Assembly: GCF_021605415.1 (NCBI RefSeq) | Contig: NZ_WKEQ01000010.1 | Span: 1 to 64,000, forward strand | Direction: 5' to 3' | Length of the DNA stretch: 64,000 nucleotides | Source: Pseudomonas syringae | Lineage (GTDB): Bacteria > Pseudomonadota > Gammaproteobacteria > Pseudomonadales > Pseudomonadaceae | In this document: one piece after another, positions 41,018 to 50,716 of the stretch | Layout of the letters: each line of letters begins with the position of its first letter | Position numbering within the stretch: position 1 is the first letter of the stretch | Program-made: the position numbers and the translations under genes | Notes under the pieces: model-generated | The model's database searches: none | Seen by the model: only the letters and a program-made list of their open reading frames with translations | What the model was told of the DNA's origin: nothing

Positions 41018-42940
41018 ATGAGTATCTTTAGCCACTTCCAACAACGCTTCGAGTCCACACGCCAGGAAGAATTTTCGCTGCAGGAATACCTGGAACTGTG
41101 CAAAAAGGATCGCAGTGCCTATGTTTCAGCCGCCGAGCGCCTGCTTATGGCCATCGGCGAACCGGAGCTGCTCGACACTTCGACCAATTCGAGGCTGTCG
41201 CGGATCTTCTCCAACAAGGTGATCCGTCGCTATCCGGCCTTTGAAGACTTCCACGGGATGGAAGAATGCATCGACCAGATCGTCTCGTATTTCCGTCACG
41301 CCGCCCAAGGCCTGGAAGAGAAGAAACAAATTCTCTATTTACTCGGCCCCGTTGGCGGCGGTAAATCGTCCCTGGCCGAGAAGCTGAAACAGTTGATGGA
41401 AAAGGTGCCCTTCTATGCAATCAAGGGTTCACCGGTATTCGAGTCGCCGCTGGGTCTGTTCAACGCCACTGAAGATGGCGCGATCCTCGAAGAGGACTTC
41501 GGCATTCCACGGCGCTACGTCAATACCATCATGTCGCCATGGGCTACCAAACGCCTGGCCGAATTCGGCGGCGACATCAGCCAGTTCCGCGTGGTCAAGC
41601 TATACCCGTCGATCCTCAACCAGATCGCAGTGGCCAAGACTGAACCGGGCGACGAGAACAACCAGGATATTTCGGCACTGGTGGGTAAGGTCGATATCCG
41701 TAAACTCGAGGAATTCCCGCAGAACGACGCCGACGCCTACAGCTATTCCGGTGCGCTGTGCCGGGCCAACCAGGGCCTGATGGAATTCGTCGAAATGTTC
41801 AAGGCGCCGATCAAGGTGCTGCACCCATTGCTGACCGCCACTCAGGAAGGCAACTACAACAGTACCGAAGGCCTGGGCGCGATTCCGTTCACCGGGATTC
41901 TGCTGGCTCACTCCAACGAATCGGAGTGGCACACCTTCCGCAACAACAAAAACAACGAAGCGTTCATCGACCGGATCTACATCGTCAAAGTGCCGTACTG
42001 CCTGCGCGTCAGCGACGAGGTGAAGATCTACGACAAACTGCTGTTCAACAGCTCACTGGCCAAGGCCCATTGCGCGCCGGACACCCTGAAAATGCTCGCG
42101 CAATTCACCGTGCTGTCACGTCTCAAGGAGCCTGAGAACTCCAACATCTATTCGAAGATGCGCGTGTACGACGGTGAAAACCTCAAGGACACCGATCCGA
42201 AGGCCAAGTCGATCCAGGAATACCGAGACTCCGCAGGCGTCGACGAGGGCATGAACGGTCTGTCGACCCGTTTTGCGTTCAAGATTCTGTCCAAGGTCTT
42301 CAACTTCGACCCGCATGAAATCGCCGCCAACCCGGTGCACCTGCTTTATGTATTGGAACAGCAGATCGAGCAGGAGCAATTCCAGGCTGAAACCCGAGAG
42401 CGCTATCTGCGCTACCTGAAAGAATACCTGGCGCCGCGTTACATCGAGTTCATCGGCAAAGAAATCCAGACGGCCTATCTTGAGTCTTACAGCGAATACG
42501 GCCAGAACATCTTCGACCGCTACGTGCTGTACGCGGACTTCTGGATTCAGGATCAGGAATACCGCGATCCGGAAACCGGCGAGATCCTCAACCGCGTCGC
42601 TCTGAACGAAGAATTGGAAAAGATCGAAAAACCGGCCGGCATCAGCAATCCGAAGGATTTCCGCAACGAGATCGTCAACTTCGTACTACGCGCCCGCGCC
42701 AACAACAACGGCAAGAATCCGACCTGGCTCAGTTACGAAAAACTTCGGGTGGTCATCGAGAAGAAAATGTTCTCGAACACGGAAGATCTGCTGCCGGTCA
42801 TCAGTTTCAACGCCAAAGCCAGCAAAGAGGATCAACAAAAGCACAACGATTTTGTTACACGAATGGTCGAACGCGGATACACCGACAAACAGGTTCGGCT
42901 TCTTTCCGAATGGTACCTACGGGTCCGGAAGTCGCAGTGA
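41018..42940 (+). CDS. prkA: PrkA/YeaG serine protein kinase (AAA-type)
   Basis: A 640-residue PrkA-family protein with the P-loop LGPVGGGKSSLAEKL near residue 110, an AAA-like core, and a C-terminal kinase-like domain from about 390. E. coli YeaG works with YeaH in starvation and nitrogen-stress responses. It heads the conserved trio prkA-yeaH-spoVR, which is complete here. Only a 16-base frame before the ATG (CGAGGTGACGTC) carries its ribosome site. Confidence 0.93.
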   Translation: MSIFSHFQQRFESTRQEEFSLQEYLELCKKDRSAYVSAAERLLMAIGEPELLDTSTNSRLSRIFSNKVIRRYPAFEDFHGMEECIDQIVSYFRHAAQGLEEKKQILYLLGPVGGGKSSLAEKLKQLMEKVPFYAIKGSPVFESPLGLFNATEDGAILEEDFGIPRRYVNTIMSPWATKRLAEFGGDISQFRVVKLYPSILNQIAVAKTEPGDENNQDISALVGKVDIRKLEEFPQNDADAYSYSGALCRANQGLMEFVEMFKAPIKVLHPLLTATQEGNYNSTEGLGAIPFTGILLAHSNESEWHTFRNNKNNEAFIDRIYIVKVPYCLRVSDEVKIYDKLLFNSSLAKAHCAPDTLKMLAQFTVLSRLKEPENSNIYSKMRVYDGENLKDTDPKAKSIQEYRDSAGVDEGMNGLSTRFAFKILSKVFNFDPHEIAANPVHLLYVLEQQIEQEQFQAETRERYLRYLKEYLAPRYIEFIGKEIQTAYLESYSEYGQNIFDRYVLYADFWIQDQEYRDPETGEILNRVALNEELEKIEKPAGISNPKDFRNEIVNFVLRARANNNGKNPTWLSYEKLRVVIEKKMFSNTEDLLPVISFNAKASKEDQQKHNDFVTRMVERGYTDKQVRLLSEWYLRVRKSQ

Positions 42941-42945
42941 AGCAG

Positions 42946-43046
42946 CTGCAAGCTACTAGCTACAAGTTGCAAGAACAAAGCGCGTAGCCCACAGATGCCC
43001 GGGAGACTGCTTTTACTTGCAGCTTGAAGCTCACAACTTGAAGCTG
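42946..43046. repeat. dispersed repeat with CTTGAAGCT words between prkA and yeaH
   Basis: AGCTGCAAGCTACTAGCTAC (from 42946) is loosely answered by TTGCAGCTTGAAGCTCACAAC and CTTGAAGCTGC near 43017-43046. It matches the word family at 2811-2842 and separates two genes of one operon. Confidence 0.55.
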
Positions 43047-43061
43047 CCCGGAGGGCTTCCT

Positions 43062-44333
43062 ATGAGTTATGTGATCGACCGACGCCTGAATGGCAAGAAC
43101 AAGAGCACGGTAAACCGCCAGCGCTTTTTGCGGCGTTATCGTGACCACATCAAGAAGGCTGTCGAAGAGGCGGTCAGTCGACGTTCCATTACCGATATGG
43201 AACACGGCGAACAGATCAGCATTCCCGGTCGCGACATCGACGAACCGGTGCTTCACCATGGTCGCGGCGGCAAGCAGACCGTGGTTCATCCGGGCAACAA
43301 GGAATTCACCGCTGGTGAGCATATTGCGCGCCCACCGGGAGGGGGCGGCGGTCGCGGGCCGGGCAAGGCTGGTAACTCCGGCGAAGGCATGGACGAGTTC
43401 GTTTTCCAGATTACTCAGGAAGAGTTCCTCGAATTCATGTTCGAAGACCTTGAACTGCCAAACCTGGTCAAACGCAACCTCAGCGGCACCGACACCTTTA
43501 AAACCGTACGCGCAGGTATCAGCAACGAAGGCAATCCGTCGCGGATCAACATCATTCGCACACTTCGCTCGGCCCATGCTCGACGCATTGCACTGTCCGG
43601 CAGCAGCCGGGCGAAACTTCGTGAAGCGAAGGAAGAACTGGCACGTCTGAAGCGCGAGGAACCTGACAACTTTGGCGACATTCAAGATCTCGAGGCGGAA
43701 ATCGAGAAGCTCAGCGCGCGCATTCATCGGGTGCCGTTTCTTGACACTTTCGACCTCAAATACAACCTCTTGATCAAGCAACCCAACCCCAGCTCGAAAG
43801 CGGTGATGTTCTGCCTGATGGACGTGTCCGGCTCCATGACGCAAGCGACGAAAGACATCGCCAAGCGCTTCTTCATCCTGCTGTATCTGTTCCTCAAGCG
43901 TAATTACGACAAGATCGATGTCGTCTTCATCCGCCACCACACCAGCGCCCGGGAAGTCGACGAAGAAGAGTTTTTCTATTCGCGGGAAACTGGTGGCACT
44001 ATCGTTTCCAGTGCCTTGAAGCTGATGCAGGAGATCATGGCCGAGCGCTACCCGAGCAACGAATGGAACATCTACGCCGCCCAGGCTTCCGACGGCGACA
44101 ACTGGAACGACGACTCGCCGATCTGCCGCGATATTCTGATCAACCAGATCATGCCGTTTGTGCAGTACTACACTTACGTCGAGATCACCCCTCGCGAACA
44201 TCAAGCCTTGTGGTACGAATACGAACGCATCGCCGAAGCCTTTTCCGACACTTTTGCCCAGCAGCAACTGGTCTCGGCCGGGGATATCTATCCGGTCTTC
44301 CGTGAACTCTTCCAGCGCAGGTTAGTGACATGA
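43062..44333 (+). CDS. yeaH: YeaH/YhbH family protein (DUF444)
   Basis: A 423-residue DUF444 protein: basic start [15 protein letters not shown], Gly-rich [14 protein letters not shown] near residue 97, and a VWA-like C-terminal part with [16 protein letters not shown] (MIDAS-like DxSxS). It acts with the PrkA kinase in stress survival. The ATG at 43062 has CGGAGGGCTTCC upstream; an ATG at 43017 is in frame but lies inside the repeat. It overlaps the next gene by 4 bases. Confidence 0.92.
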   Translation: MSYVIDRRLNGKNKSTVNRQRFLRRYRDHIKKAVEEAVSRRSITDMEHGEQISIPGRDIDEPVLHHGRGGKQTVVHPGNKEFTAGEHIARPPGGGGGRGPGKAGNSGEGMDEFVFQITQEEFLEFMFEDLELPNLVKRNLSGTDTFKTVRAGISNEGNPSRINIIRTLRSAHARRIALSGSSRAKLREAKEELARLKREEPDNFGDIQDLEAEIEKLSARIHRVPFLDTFDLKYNLLIKQPNPSSKAVMFCLMDVSGSMTQATKDIAKRFFILLYLFLKRNYDKIDVVFIRHHTSAREVDEEEFFYSRETGGTIVSSALKLMQEIMAERYPSNEWNIYAAQASDGDNWNDDSPICRDILINQIMPFVQYYTYVEITPREHQALWYEYERIAEAFSDTFAQQQLVSAGDIYPVFRELFQRRLVT

Positions 44334-45892
44334 CCGCCAAAGAGCAGAAGCGCCAACCCATTTCCACCGGCTCCGAATGGACATTCGAGCTGATCCAGAC
44401 CTACGACCGCGAAATCAGCCGTATCGCGGCCCGTTATGCGCTGGACACCTATCCCAACCAGATCGAAGTGATCACCGCCGAACAGATGATGGATGCGTAT
44501 GCGTCGGTCGGCATGCCCTTGGGTTATCACCATTGGTCTTACGGCAAACACTTCCTCAGCACCGAAAAATCCTACAGTCGCGGCCAGATGGGGCTGGCGT
44601 ACGAGATCGTGATCAACTCGGATCCGTGCATCGCCTACCTGATGGAAGAAAACACCATCTGCATGCAGGCATTGGTAGTCGCCCATGCCTGCTATGGCCA
44701 TAACAGCTTTTTCAAAGGCAATTACCTGTTTCGCACCTGGACAGATGCCAGTTCGATCATCGATTACCTGGTGTTCGCCAAGCAGTACATCATGCAGTGC
44801 GAAGAGCGCCACGGCATCGATGCCGTGGAAGACTTGCTCGACTCCTGCCACGCCTTGATGAATTACGGTGTCGACCGCTACAAGCGGCCCTATCCTATTT
44901 CCGCCGAAGAGGAACGTCGGCGGCAGAAGGATCGCGAAGAGCATCTGCAGAAACAGATCAATGACCTGTGGCGCACGATTCCCAAAGGCGCGGACAAATA
45001 CAGCGACAAGGACAACGCCCGTTTCCCGGCGGAACCCCAGGAAAACATCCTGTACTTCATCGAAAAACATGCGCCGCTGCTGGAACCGTGGCAGCGTGAG
45101 ATCGTGCGGATCGTGCGCAAGATCGCCCAGTATTTTTATCCGCAGCGCCAGACCCAAGTGATGAACGAGGGTTGGGCAACGTTCTGGCATTACACGCTGA
45201 TGAATGACCTGTACGACGAAGGCCTGGTCACCGACGGCTTCATGATGGAGTTCCTGACATCGCACACCAGCGTCGTGTTCCAGCCGGGCTTCGACAGCCC
45301 TTACTACAACGGCATCAACCCGTATGCGCTGGGCTTCGCGATGTACCGCGACATCCGTCGCATGTGCGAACACCCCACCGAAGAGGATCGCCGCTGGTTC
45401 CCGGAAATAGCCGGATCCGACTGGCTGTCGACCATCAAGTTCGCCATGAGCAGCTTCAAGGACGAGAGCTTTATCCTGCAGTACCTGTCGCCTCAGGTGA
45501 TCCGTGATCTGAAGCTGTTCAGCATCCTCGATGATGACCAGAAAGACGATTTGCTGGTGCCTGCCATCCATGACGAGAGTGGTTATCGCACCATTCGAGA
45601 AACTCTGGCGGCGCAGTACAACCTCGGCAATCGCGAGCCCAATGTGCAGATTTACAGCATCGACCGGCGCGGAGACCGCTCCCTCACCCTGCGACACCAG
45701 CAACATGACCGTAAACCGCTGGGCGATTCCACAGATGAAGTGCTTAAACACCTGCATCGATTGTGGGGTTTCGATATTCATCTGGAAACGTTGCAAGGCG
45801 ACCAGATCATGAAAACCCATCACGTGCCCCCGCGCAGTGAGCACAGCGAAGGGGATTACGGTCGCCTCGATCTGGCCGTCATTCACCTTTGA
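44330..45892 (+). CDS. SpoVR family protein
   Basis: A 520-residue SpoVR (YcgB-like) protein: [15 protein letters not shown] start, [38 protein letters not shown], and [21 protein letters not shown] with conserved His/Glu. Its biochemistry is unknown; it is the third part of the prkA-yeaH-spoVR stress module. The start overlaps the yeaH stop by 4 bases. Confidence 0.92.
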   Translation: MTAKEQKRQPISTGSEWTFELIQTYDREISRIAARYALDTYPNQIEVITAEQMMDAYASVGMPLGYHHWSYGKHFLSTEKSYSRGQMGLAYEIVINSDPCIAYLMEENTICMQALVVAHACYGHNSFFKGNYLFRTWTDASSIIDYLVFAKQYIMQCEERHGIDAVEDLLDSCHALMNYGVDRYKRPYPISAEEERRRQKDREEHLQKQINDLWRTIPKGADKYSDKDNARFPAEPQENILYFIEKHAPLLEPWQREIVRIVRKIAQYFYPQRQTQVMNEGWATFWHYTLMNDLYDEGLVTDGFMMEFLTSHTSVVFQPGFDSPYYNGINPYALGFAMYRDIRRMCEHPTEEDRRWFPEIAGSDWLSTIKFAMSSFKDESFILQYLSPQVIRDLKLFSILDDDQKDDLLVPAIHDESGYRTIRETLAAQYNLGNREPNVQIYSIDRRGDRSLTLRHQQHDRKPLGDSTDEVLKHLHRLWGFDIHLETLQGDQIMKTHHVPPRSEHSEGDYGRLDLAVIHL

Positions 45893-45903
45893 AACCGTTT
45901 CCA

Positions 45904-45955
45904 CCTCCGAAAGCCCGCCGCAGGCGTTATCCTGTCGGGCCAACGGAGGTTTTTT
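45904..45955 (+). promoter_or_regulatory. hairpin that hides the cca ribosome site and ends in T6
   Basis: CCTCCG (45904-45909) pairs with CGGAGG (45944-45949). Inside it GCCCG (45913-45917) pairs with CGGGC (45936-45940) and CAGG with CCTG. Six T (45950-45955) run straight into the cca ATG. The 3' arm CGGAGG is the only visible Shine-Dalgarno, so the structure is both a terminator-like stem and a ribosome-site lock. Confidence 0.7.
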
Positions 45956-47179
45956 ATGCAGATTTATAAGGTTGGCGGTGCGGTTCGTGATCGCCTGCTC
46001 GGCAAACCGGTCACTGACATTGATCGGGTGGTGGTCGGGGCCACGACTGAAGAGATGCTCGCCCAAGGCTTTCGGCCGGTCGGCGCTGACTTTCCCGTGT
46101 TCCTGCATCCGAAGACCGGTGAGGAATACGCCCTCGCCCGCACCGAACGCAAAAGCGGTCGCGGCTATGGCGGCTTCACTTTCCACGCCAGCCCTGAGGT
46201 GACCCTCGAAGAGGATTTGATTCGCCGCGATCTGACCATCAATGCGATGGCCGAGGACGATCAGCAAAACATCACTGATCCCTACCACGGCCAGCGAGAT
46301 CTTGAAGATCGCATCCTGCGCCACGTTTCCCCCGCGTTTGCCGAAGATCCGCTCCGAGTCTTGCGCGTTGCCCGTTTCGCGGCCCGCTACGCAGGATTGG
46401 GTTTTACCGTCGCGTCAGAGACGCTGGAGCTGATGCGCGAACTCAGCGACTCCGGCGAACTGGAAGCCCTGACCGCAGAACGCAGCTGGAAAGAAATATC
46501 CCGGGCGCTTATGGAAGAGCAGCCACAGGTATTCATCCAGGTGCTGCGCGATTGCGGCGCGCTCAAGGTGTTGATGCCAGAAGTCGACGCGCTGTTCGGT
46601 GTACCGCAACCGGAAGCCCATCATCCGGAAATCGACAGCGGAATTCACACCCTGAGCGTGTTGGAACAGTCTGCCATTCATAAGCAACCGCTGACGGTGC
46701 GCTGGGCCTGCCTCCTGCATGACTTGGGTAAGGGGCTGACGCCGGAAGAGCAATGGCCTCGGCATATCGCCCATGAGCACAAAGGGCTGAAGCTGATCAA
46801 AGCGGTCAACGAGCGTTTCAAGGCGCCGAGAGATTGTCAGGAACTGGCGCTGTTGGTCGGCCAATATCACACCCATGGGCATCGAGCCCTGGAATTGAAA
46901 GCCTCAACATTGCTGGAGTTGCTGCAGAGCTTCGACGTTTATCGTCGGCCACAGCGCTTTGAGCAGTTCATCTTTGCTTGTGAGATGGACGCGCGCGGGC
47001 GTAAAGGCCTTGAGCAACGCCGTTATCCACAGGCGGATTATTTGCGTGGAGCGGCGGTGGCTGCGCGGAGCGTGGCGGTGCAGCCGTTGCTGGAGAAGGG
47101 TTTCAGAGGGCCTGAATTGGGTGAGGCCCTTAAGCGCGAGCGACTTAAGGCTTTGAAGATTTATAAGGAGCAGGCGTGA
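45956..47179 (+). CDS. cca: multifunctional CCA protein (tRNA nucleotidyltransferase)
   Basis: A 407-residue enzyme: nucleotidyltransferase motif [12 protein letters not shown]...DIDRVVVG (DxD), [10 protein letters not shown], then [15 protein letters not shown]. An HD domain with LLHDLGKG and YHTHGH follows. It adds or repairs the CCA end of tRNAs. The HD phosphatase domain marks the multifunctional Gram-negative type. The ATG is reached only through the hairpin described above. Confidence 0.95.
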   Translation: MQIYKVGGAVRDRLLGKPVTDIDRVVVGATTEEMLAQGFRPVGADFPVFLHPKTGEEYALARTERKSGRGYGGFTFHASPEVTLEEDLIRRDLTINAMAEDDQQNITDPYHGQRDLEDRILRHVSPAFAEDPLRVLRVARFAARYAGLGFTVASETLELMRELSDSGELEALTAERSWKEISRALMEEQPQVFIQVLRDCGALKVLMPEVDALFGVPQPEAHHPEIDSGIHTLSVLEQSAIHKQPLTVRWACLLHDLGKGLTPEEQWPRHIAHEHKGLKLIKAVNERFKAPRDCQELALLVGQYHTHGHRALELKASTLLELLQSFDVYRRPQRFEQFIFACEMDARGRKGLEQRRYPQADYLRGAAVAARSVAVQPLLEKGFRGPELGEALKRERLKALKIYKEQA

Positions 47180-47188
47180 AGAGAGATC

Positions 47189-47256
47189 AAAGATCGCAGC
47201 CTGCGGCAGCCTCCTACAACGATCGAGGCAGGGGCTGCCGCAGGCTGCGATCTTTG
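47189..47256. repeat. 24-bp inverted repeat between cca and folK
   Basis: The arms 47189-47212 and 47233-47256 are perfect reverse complements containing GATCGCAGCCTGCGGCAGCC with a 20-base loop. It is a second REP class, distinct from the GCGAGC...GCTCGC copies elsewhere. It lies between convergent genes and can serve as a transcription end. Confidence 0.85.
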
Positions 47257-47258
47257 CT

Positions 47259-47777
47259 CTAAAGAAGATTCGCCGGCGTCAGCTGCTGGCCCCGCCACTC
47301 GAACGCCACAGGCGCTAACACCTGATCGATCCGCGCCTCGGCCCACATCGTGGCGAAGCTTTTGCCTACACCCGGATGCACTCGATCCGGCGCAATCAGC
47401 GACAATGGCCACAACACAAAGGCGTTTTTCAGAATCTCTGCCCGAGGCAGAACCAGCCCGTCAAAGTTGCCGACCTGATCGCCGTACAGCAACACATCGA
47501 TATCCAGTGGCAAGCCCTTGCGATCCGGGGCATAACGGCCGTTATCCGCCTCGATGAACTTCAAGCGCCGATCCAGTTCCATCAACGGCAGATCGGTATA
47601 CGCCGACACCACAAAATTGAAGAATGGCCCGCTCTTGATCCCCACCGGTTGGCTTTCGAACACTGCCGAACAATGGATATCCACCAAGAACGTGGCCAGG
47701 GCATCGAGGCCTGCGCGTAAATGTGTTTCGCGCTCGATATTGCTACCGAGCCCGAGATAGACCTGAGTCAGCGACAT
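47259..47777 (-). CDS. folK: 6-hydroxymethyl-dihydropterin pyrophosphokinase
   Basis: A 172-residue protein: YLGLGSNIERETHLRAGL start, PFFNFVVSAYTDLP, DRKGLPLDIDVLLYGD (DxD) and LPRAEILKNAFVLWPLS. It makes the pyrophosphate ester used by FolP. Its start overlaps the folB stop by about 10 bases, so folB-folK is one folate unit. Confidence 0.95.
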   Translation of the reverse strand: MSLTQVYLGLGSNIERETHLRAGLDALATFLVDIHCSAVFESQPVGIKSGPFFNFVVSAYTDLPLMELDRRLKFIEADNGRYAPDRKGLPLDIDVLLYGDQVGNFDGLVLPRAEILKNAFVLWPLSLIAPDRVHPGVGKSFATMWAEARIDQVLAPVAFEWRGQQLTPANLL

Positions 47778-48124
47778 CCGCGCTCGATCTCCACGCCAAC
47801 GCCACCCTTGGCGGCCGGAACAGCGCCCGGTTTGGTCAGCTTCAAACGTACCCAGGTGATCTTGAATTCGGCCATCAGCACTTCGACCAGACGCTCGGCA
47901 AATGTCTCGACCAACTGAAACTGCGCCTGTTCGGCGAACGCCTGGATGCGCGCGGAAACACTGGCATAGTCGAGCGCCAGGGTCAGGTCGTCACCCGCGG
48001 CAGCCGGACGATTATCCCAGGCGAAGGCAAGATCAAGCCGCAGGCACTGTCGGATGCCGCGCTCCCAGTCGTAGGCACCGATGACAGTGTCGACTTCCAG
48101 GCCCTCGATAAACACTCTGTCCAA
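47768..48124 (-). CDS. folB: dihydroneopterin aldolase
   Basis: A 118-residue protein beginning [22 protein letters not shown], from a TTG start at 48124 with GGAG 8 bases upstream. The ATG at 48148 lacks such a site. It carries [13 protein letters not shown] and [11 protein letters not shown] with the catalytic Glu region. It cleaves dihydroneopterin to the FolK substrate. Confidence 0.92.
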   Translation of the reverse strand: MDRVFIEGLEVDTVIGAYDWERGIRQCLRLDLAFAWDNRPAAAGDDLTLALDYASVSARIQAFAEQAQFQLVETFAERLVEVLMAEFKITWVRLKLTKPGAVPAAKGGVGVEIERGCR

Positions 48125-48198
48125 GCACTTTTCTCCGCTGCACGACAAGGGCGCAATGCGCCGTTAGAATCAGGGCGTCCTCGCCCGGAATAGTTAGC

Positions 48199-48768
48199 AT
48201 GTTTTGGTTACTGGCGATCCTCGCCTACCTGCTCGGCTCGCTGTCCTTCGCCATTTTGCTCAGCCGCCTGACCGGAAACCCGGATCCGCGAATGAGTGGC
48301 TCGGGCAATGCCGGCGCCACCAATATGTTGCGTCTGGCCGGACGCAAGCTTGCCATCCTGACCCTGCTGGGCGATCTGTGCAAAGGCTTGCTGCCGGTGC
48401 TGGTCGCGGCGGGGATCGGCCTTTCGCTTCAGGATCAGGCATGGATCGGCGTATGTGCCGTGATCGGCCACCTGTTCCCGCTGTACTTCCGCTTTCGCGG
48501 CGGCAAAGGTGTCGCCACCGCCGCCGGCATGCTGCTGGGCCTGTATCCGCCCGCTGCGCTCCTGGCGGTATGCGCCTGGCTGCTGACGTTTTACCTGACC
48601 CGCACCAGCTCACTGGCCGCTTTGATCGCTACACCGCTGACCCTGCCGCTGCTTGCCTGGCAGGAACCGGCGGCGCTACTGCCGATGAGCGCGCTCACGC
48701 TGCTCATCGTCTGGCGCCATCGCGGCAATCTACGCGACCTGTTTGCCGGGCGCGAACGGCATTTCTAA
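48199..48768 (+). CDS. plsY: acyl-phosphate:glycerol-3-phosphate acyltransferase
   Basis: A 189-residue protein with about five membrane helices. The three PlsY loops are [34 protein letters not shown] and [14 protein letters not shown]. It makes lysophosphatidic acid in the membrane from acyl-phosphate. It is divergent from folB with 74 bases between, and its 3' end is 23 bases from that of tsaD. Confidence 0.94.
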   Translation: MFWLLAILAYLLGSLSFAILLSRLTGNPDPRMSGSGNAGATNMLRLAGRKLAILTLLGDLCKGLLPVLVAAGIGLSLQDQAWIGVCAVIGHLFPLYFRFRGGKGVATAAGMLLGLYPPAALLAVCAWLLTFYLTRTSSLAALIATPLTLPLLAWQEPAALLPMSALTLLIVWRHRGNLRDLFAGRERHF

Positions 48769-48791
48769 GTGCCGCACACAAGCATCGCTCA

Positions 48792-49817
48792 TTACAGCCC
48801 CGACAGTTGCTCCATCGGCCAGCGCGCCTGCACGCTGATCGCCAGGCTTTCCTTTTGACCGGCCTGCAATCGCTGGCAACCGGCAAATGCAATCATCGCA
48901 CCATTGTCGGTGCAGAACTCGGGACGTGCGTAAAACACGTCGCCCTTCATATCACCGAGCATTTTCTCCAGCGACGCGCGCAACGCCTTGTTGGCGCTGA
49001 CGCCACCGGCGATCACAAGACGCTTCATGCCCGCCTGTTTCAGGGCGCGCTTGCACTTGATGGTCAAAGTCTCCACCACCGCCTGCTGGAACGCCAGCGC
49101 GATGTCGCAACGGGCTTGCTCGCCGTCGTCCCCGGCGCTGACACATTGCTGCCAGGTGTTGAGGGCGAAGGTTTTCAGACCGCTAAAGCTGAAATCCAGG
49201 CCCGGACGATCACACATCGGACGCGGGAAAGTGAAACGTCCTGCGACGCCCTTCTCCGCGAGTTTTGCGATTTCCGGTCCGCCCGGATAATTGAGGCCCA
49301 TCATCTTGGCGGTCTTGTCGAAGGCTTCACCCGCCGCATCGTCGAGAGTCTCGCCGAGCAGGGTGTATTCGCCGATGCCATCGACCTGAACGAGCTGCGT
49401 ATGACCACCGGAGACCAACAAAGCGACGAACGGGAACTCCGGTGGTTTCGGCTCCAGCATCGGTGCCAGCAAGTGACCTTCCATGTGGTGCACGCCGAGC
49501 GCCGGAATTCCCCAGGCAAAGGCCAGCGCCTGGGCGCAAGACGCCCCGACCAGCAACGCCCCGACCAGGCCGGGACCTGCGGTATAGGCGATTGCATCGA
49601 TCTCGGTCGGCACACTGTCAGCTTCGGCCAGGACCTGACGAATCAGGGGCAGCATGCGTTTGACGTGGTCGCGCGAGGCCAGCTCCGGCACCACACCACC
49701 ATAGGCGCGGTGCAGGTCGATCTGACTGAACAGCGCGTCGGCCAGCAAACCGCGTTCACTGTCGTATAAAGCGACGCCGGTTTCGTCGCAGGAGGTTTCT
49801 AATCCCAGTACTAGCAT
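48792..49817 (-). CDS. tsaD: tRNA N6-threonylcarbamoyladenosine synthase subunit TsaD
   Basis: A 341-residue ASKHA-fold protein: [18 protein letters not shown], metal-binding [13 protein letters not shown] and [11 protein letters not shown]. It transfers threonylcarbamoyl to A37 of ANN-decoding tRNAs, including the CAU isoleucine tRNA near 58.5 kb. It is divergent from rpsU across 200 bases. Confidence 0.96.
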   Translation of the reverse strand: MLVLGLETSCDETGVALYDSERGLLADALFSQIDLHRAYGGVVPELASRDHVKRMLPLIRQVLAEADSVPTEIDAIAYTAGPGLVGALLVGASCAQALAFAWGIPALGVHHMEGHLLAPMLEPKPPEFPFVALLVSGGHTQLVQVDGIGEYTLLGETLDDAAGEAFDKTAKMMGLNYPGGPEIAKLAEKGVAGRFTFPRPMCDRPGLDFSFSGLKTFALNTWQQCVSAGDDGEQARCDIALAFQQAVVETLTIKCKRALKQAGMKRLVIAGGVSANKALRASLEKMLGDMKGDVFYARPEFCTDNGAMIAFAGCQRLQAGQKESLAISVQARWPMEQLSGL

Positions 49818-50017
49818 GGGTTTGCGCCTTGTTTAGGCTGAATTCGAAGGCGCGCATAATAGTCGCCGTGCGAGGCCCCGACCAGCGGTTTTCGATCAGA
49901 GGCTTTGCATTCCGAGCGATGAGGGGTTAACATCCGCAACCCTTAAAAACCGACGTCTTCAAGTGCTCTTTTGCCTGCGAGGATGTTGACCCCGGTAATG
50001 AATGAAGGTAGCTCTGG

Positions 50018-50233
50018 ATGCCAGCCGTCAAAGTTAAAGAGAACGAACCCTTCGACGTAGCTCTGCGTCGTTTCAAGCGCTCCTGCGAAAAAGCCGGTGT
50101 ACTGGCTGAAGTTCGTAGCCGCGAATTTTACGAGAAGCCAACTTCTGAGCGTAAGCGTAAAGCAGCAGCCGCTGTTAAGCGTCACGCCAAGAAAGTTCAG
50201 CGCGAACAGCGCCGCGCCGTTCGTCTGTACTAA
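50018..50233 (+). CDS. rpsU: 30S ribosomal protein S21
   Basis: A 71-residue basic protein: [40 protein letters not shown]. It is the first gene of the classical rpsU-dnaG-rpoD set. GAAGG lies 5-9 bases before the ATG. A 483-base gap follows before dnaG. Confidence 0.97.
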
Positions 50234-50264
50234 TACACAGACGTTCGTAGCAAGCTTCTGCCAA

Positions 50265-50285
50265 GCCCGGCCCTCAGCCGGGCTA
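50265..50285 (+). terminator. hairpin downstream of rpsU
   Basis: AGCCCGGC (50265-50272) and GCCGGGCT (50278-50285) form a perfect 8-bp stem with a CCTCA loop. No T-run follows, so it is more likely a partial terminator or processing site, like the E. coli rpsU-dnaG gap. In the rest of the 50286-50716 gap I see no gene and no clear promoter. Confidence 0.6.
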
Positions 50286-50716
50286 ATGGCATTTGCGTAA
50301 AACGCTTGATGCTTCACCGTCGACGCCGCCGATGCGACCGAGACAAACCCGCTTCACCGCGTCAGGCCTGGCTCTTTTGCCAGCGGTGCACGTCTTTTCT
50401 GACGAGCCTTTCAAGGCTACTGACGAGCACACCCACTGATTCCTCTTACGACGATCAGCCCAAGGCACCTGCATGCGTGCCCGCTTCATTGAGCTATCCG
50501 AGGCCCTCAACCGGCCGTCAGCGGACTCAGCGCAACACTTTCAAATAGTCGAAGACTGATTGCTACTAACGTCAGTGGATTTTCGGCAGATACACTTCCC
50601 GACAGCGACTTCGCAGACGACACCGGTCGAGCCGCATTTTTGCGCGCCTCACACAGCGACCCACGTCCGACAAACTTCGCATCGGATCCATTTGCAGCGC
50701 AGACAACGAGAACGCC

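Noticed and set aside
44288..46324. A 678-codon minus-strand frame opposite spoVR and cca
   Set aside because: Antisense to two well-identified genes and lacking any domain; it also runs across the cca control hairpin.
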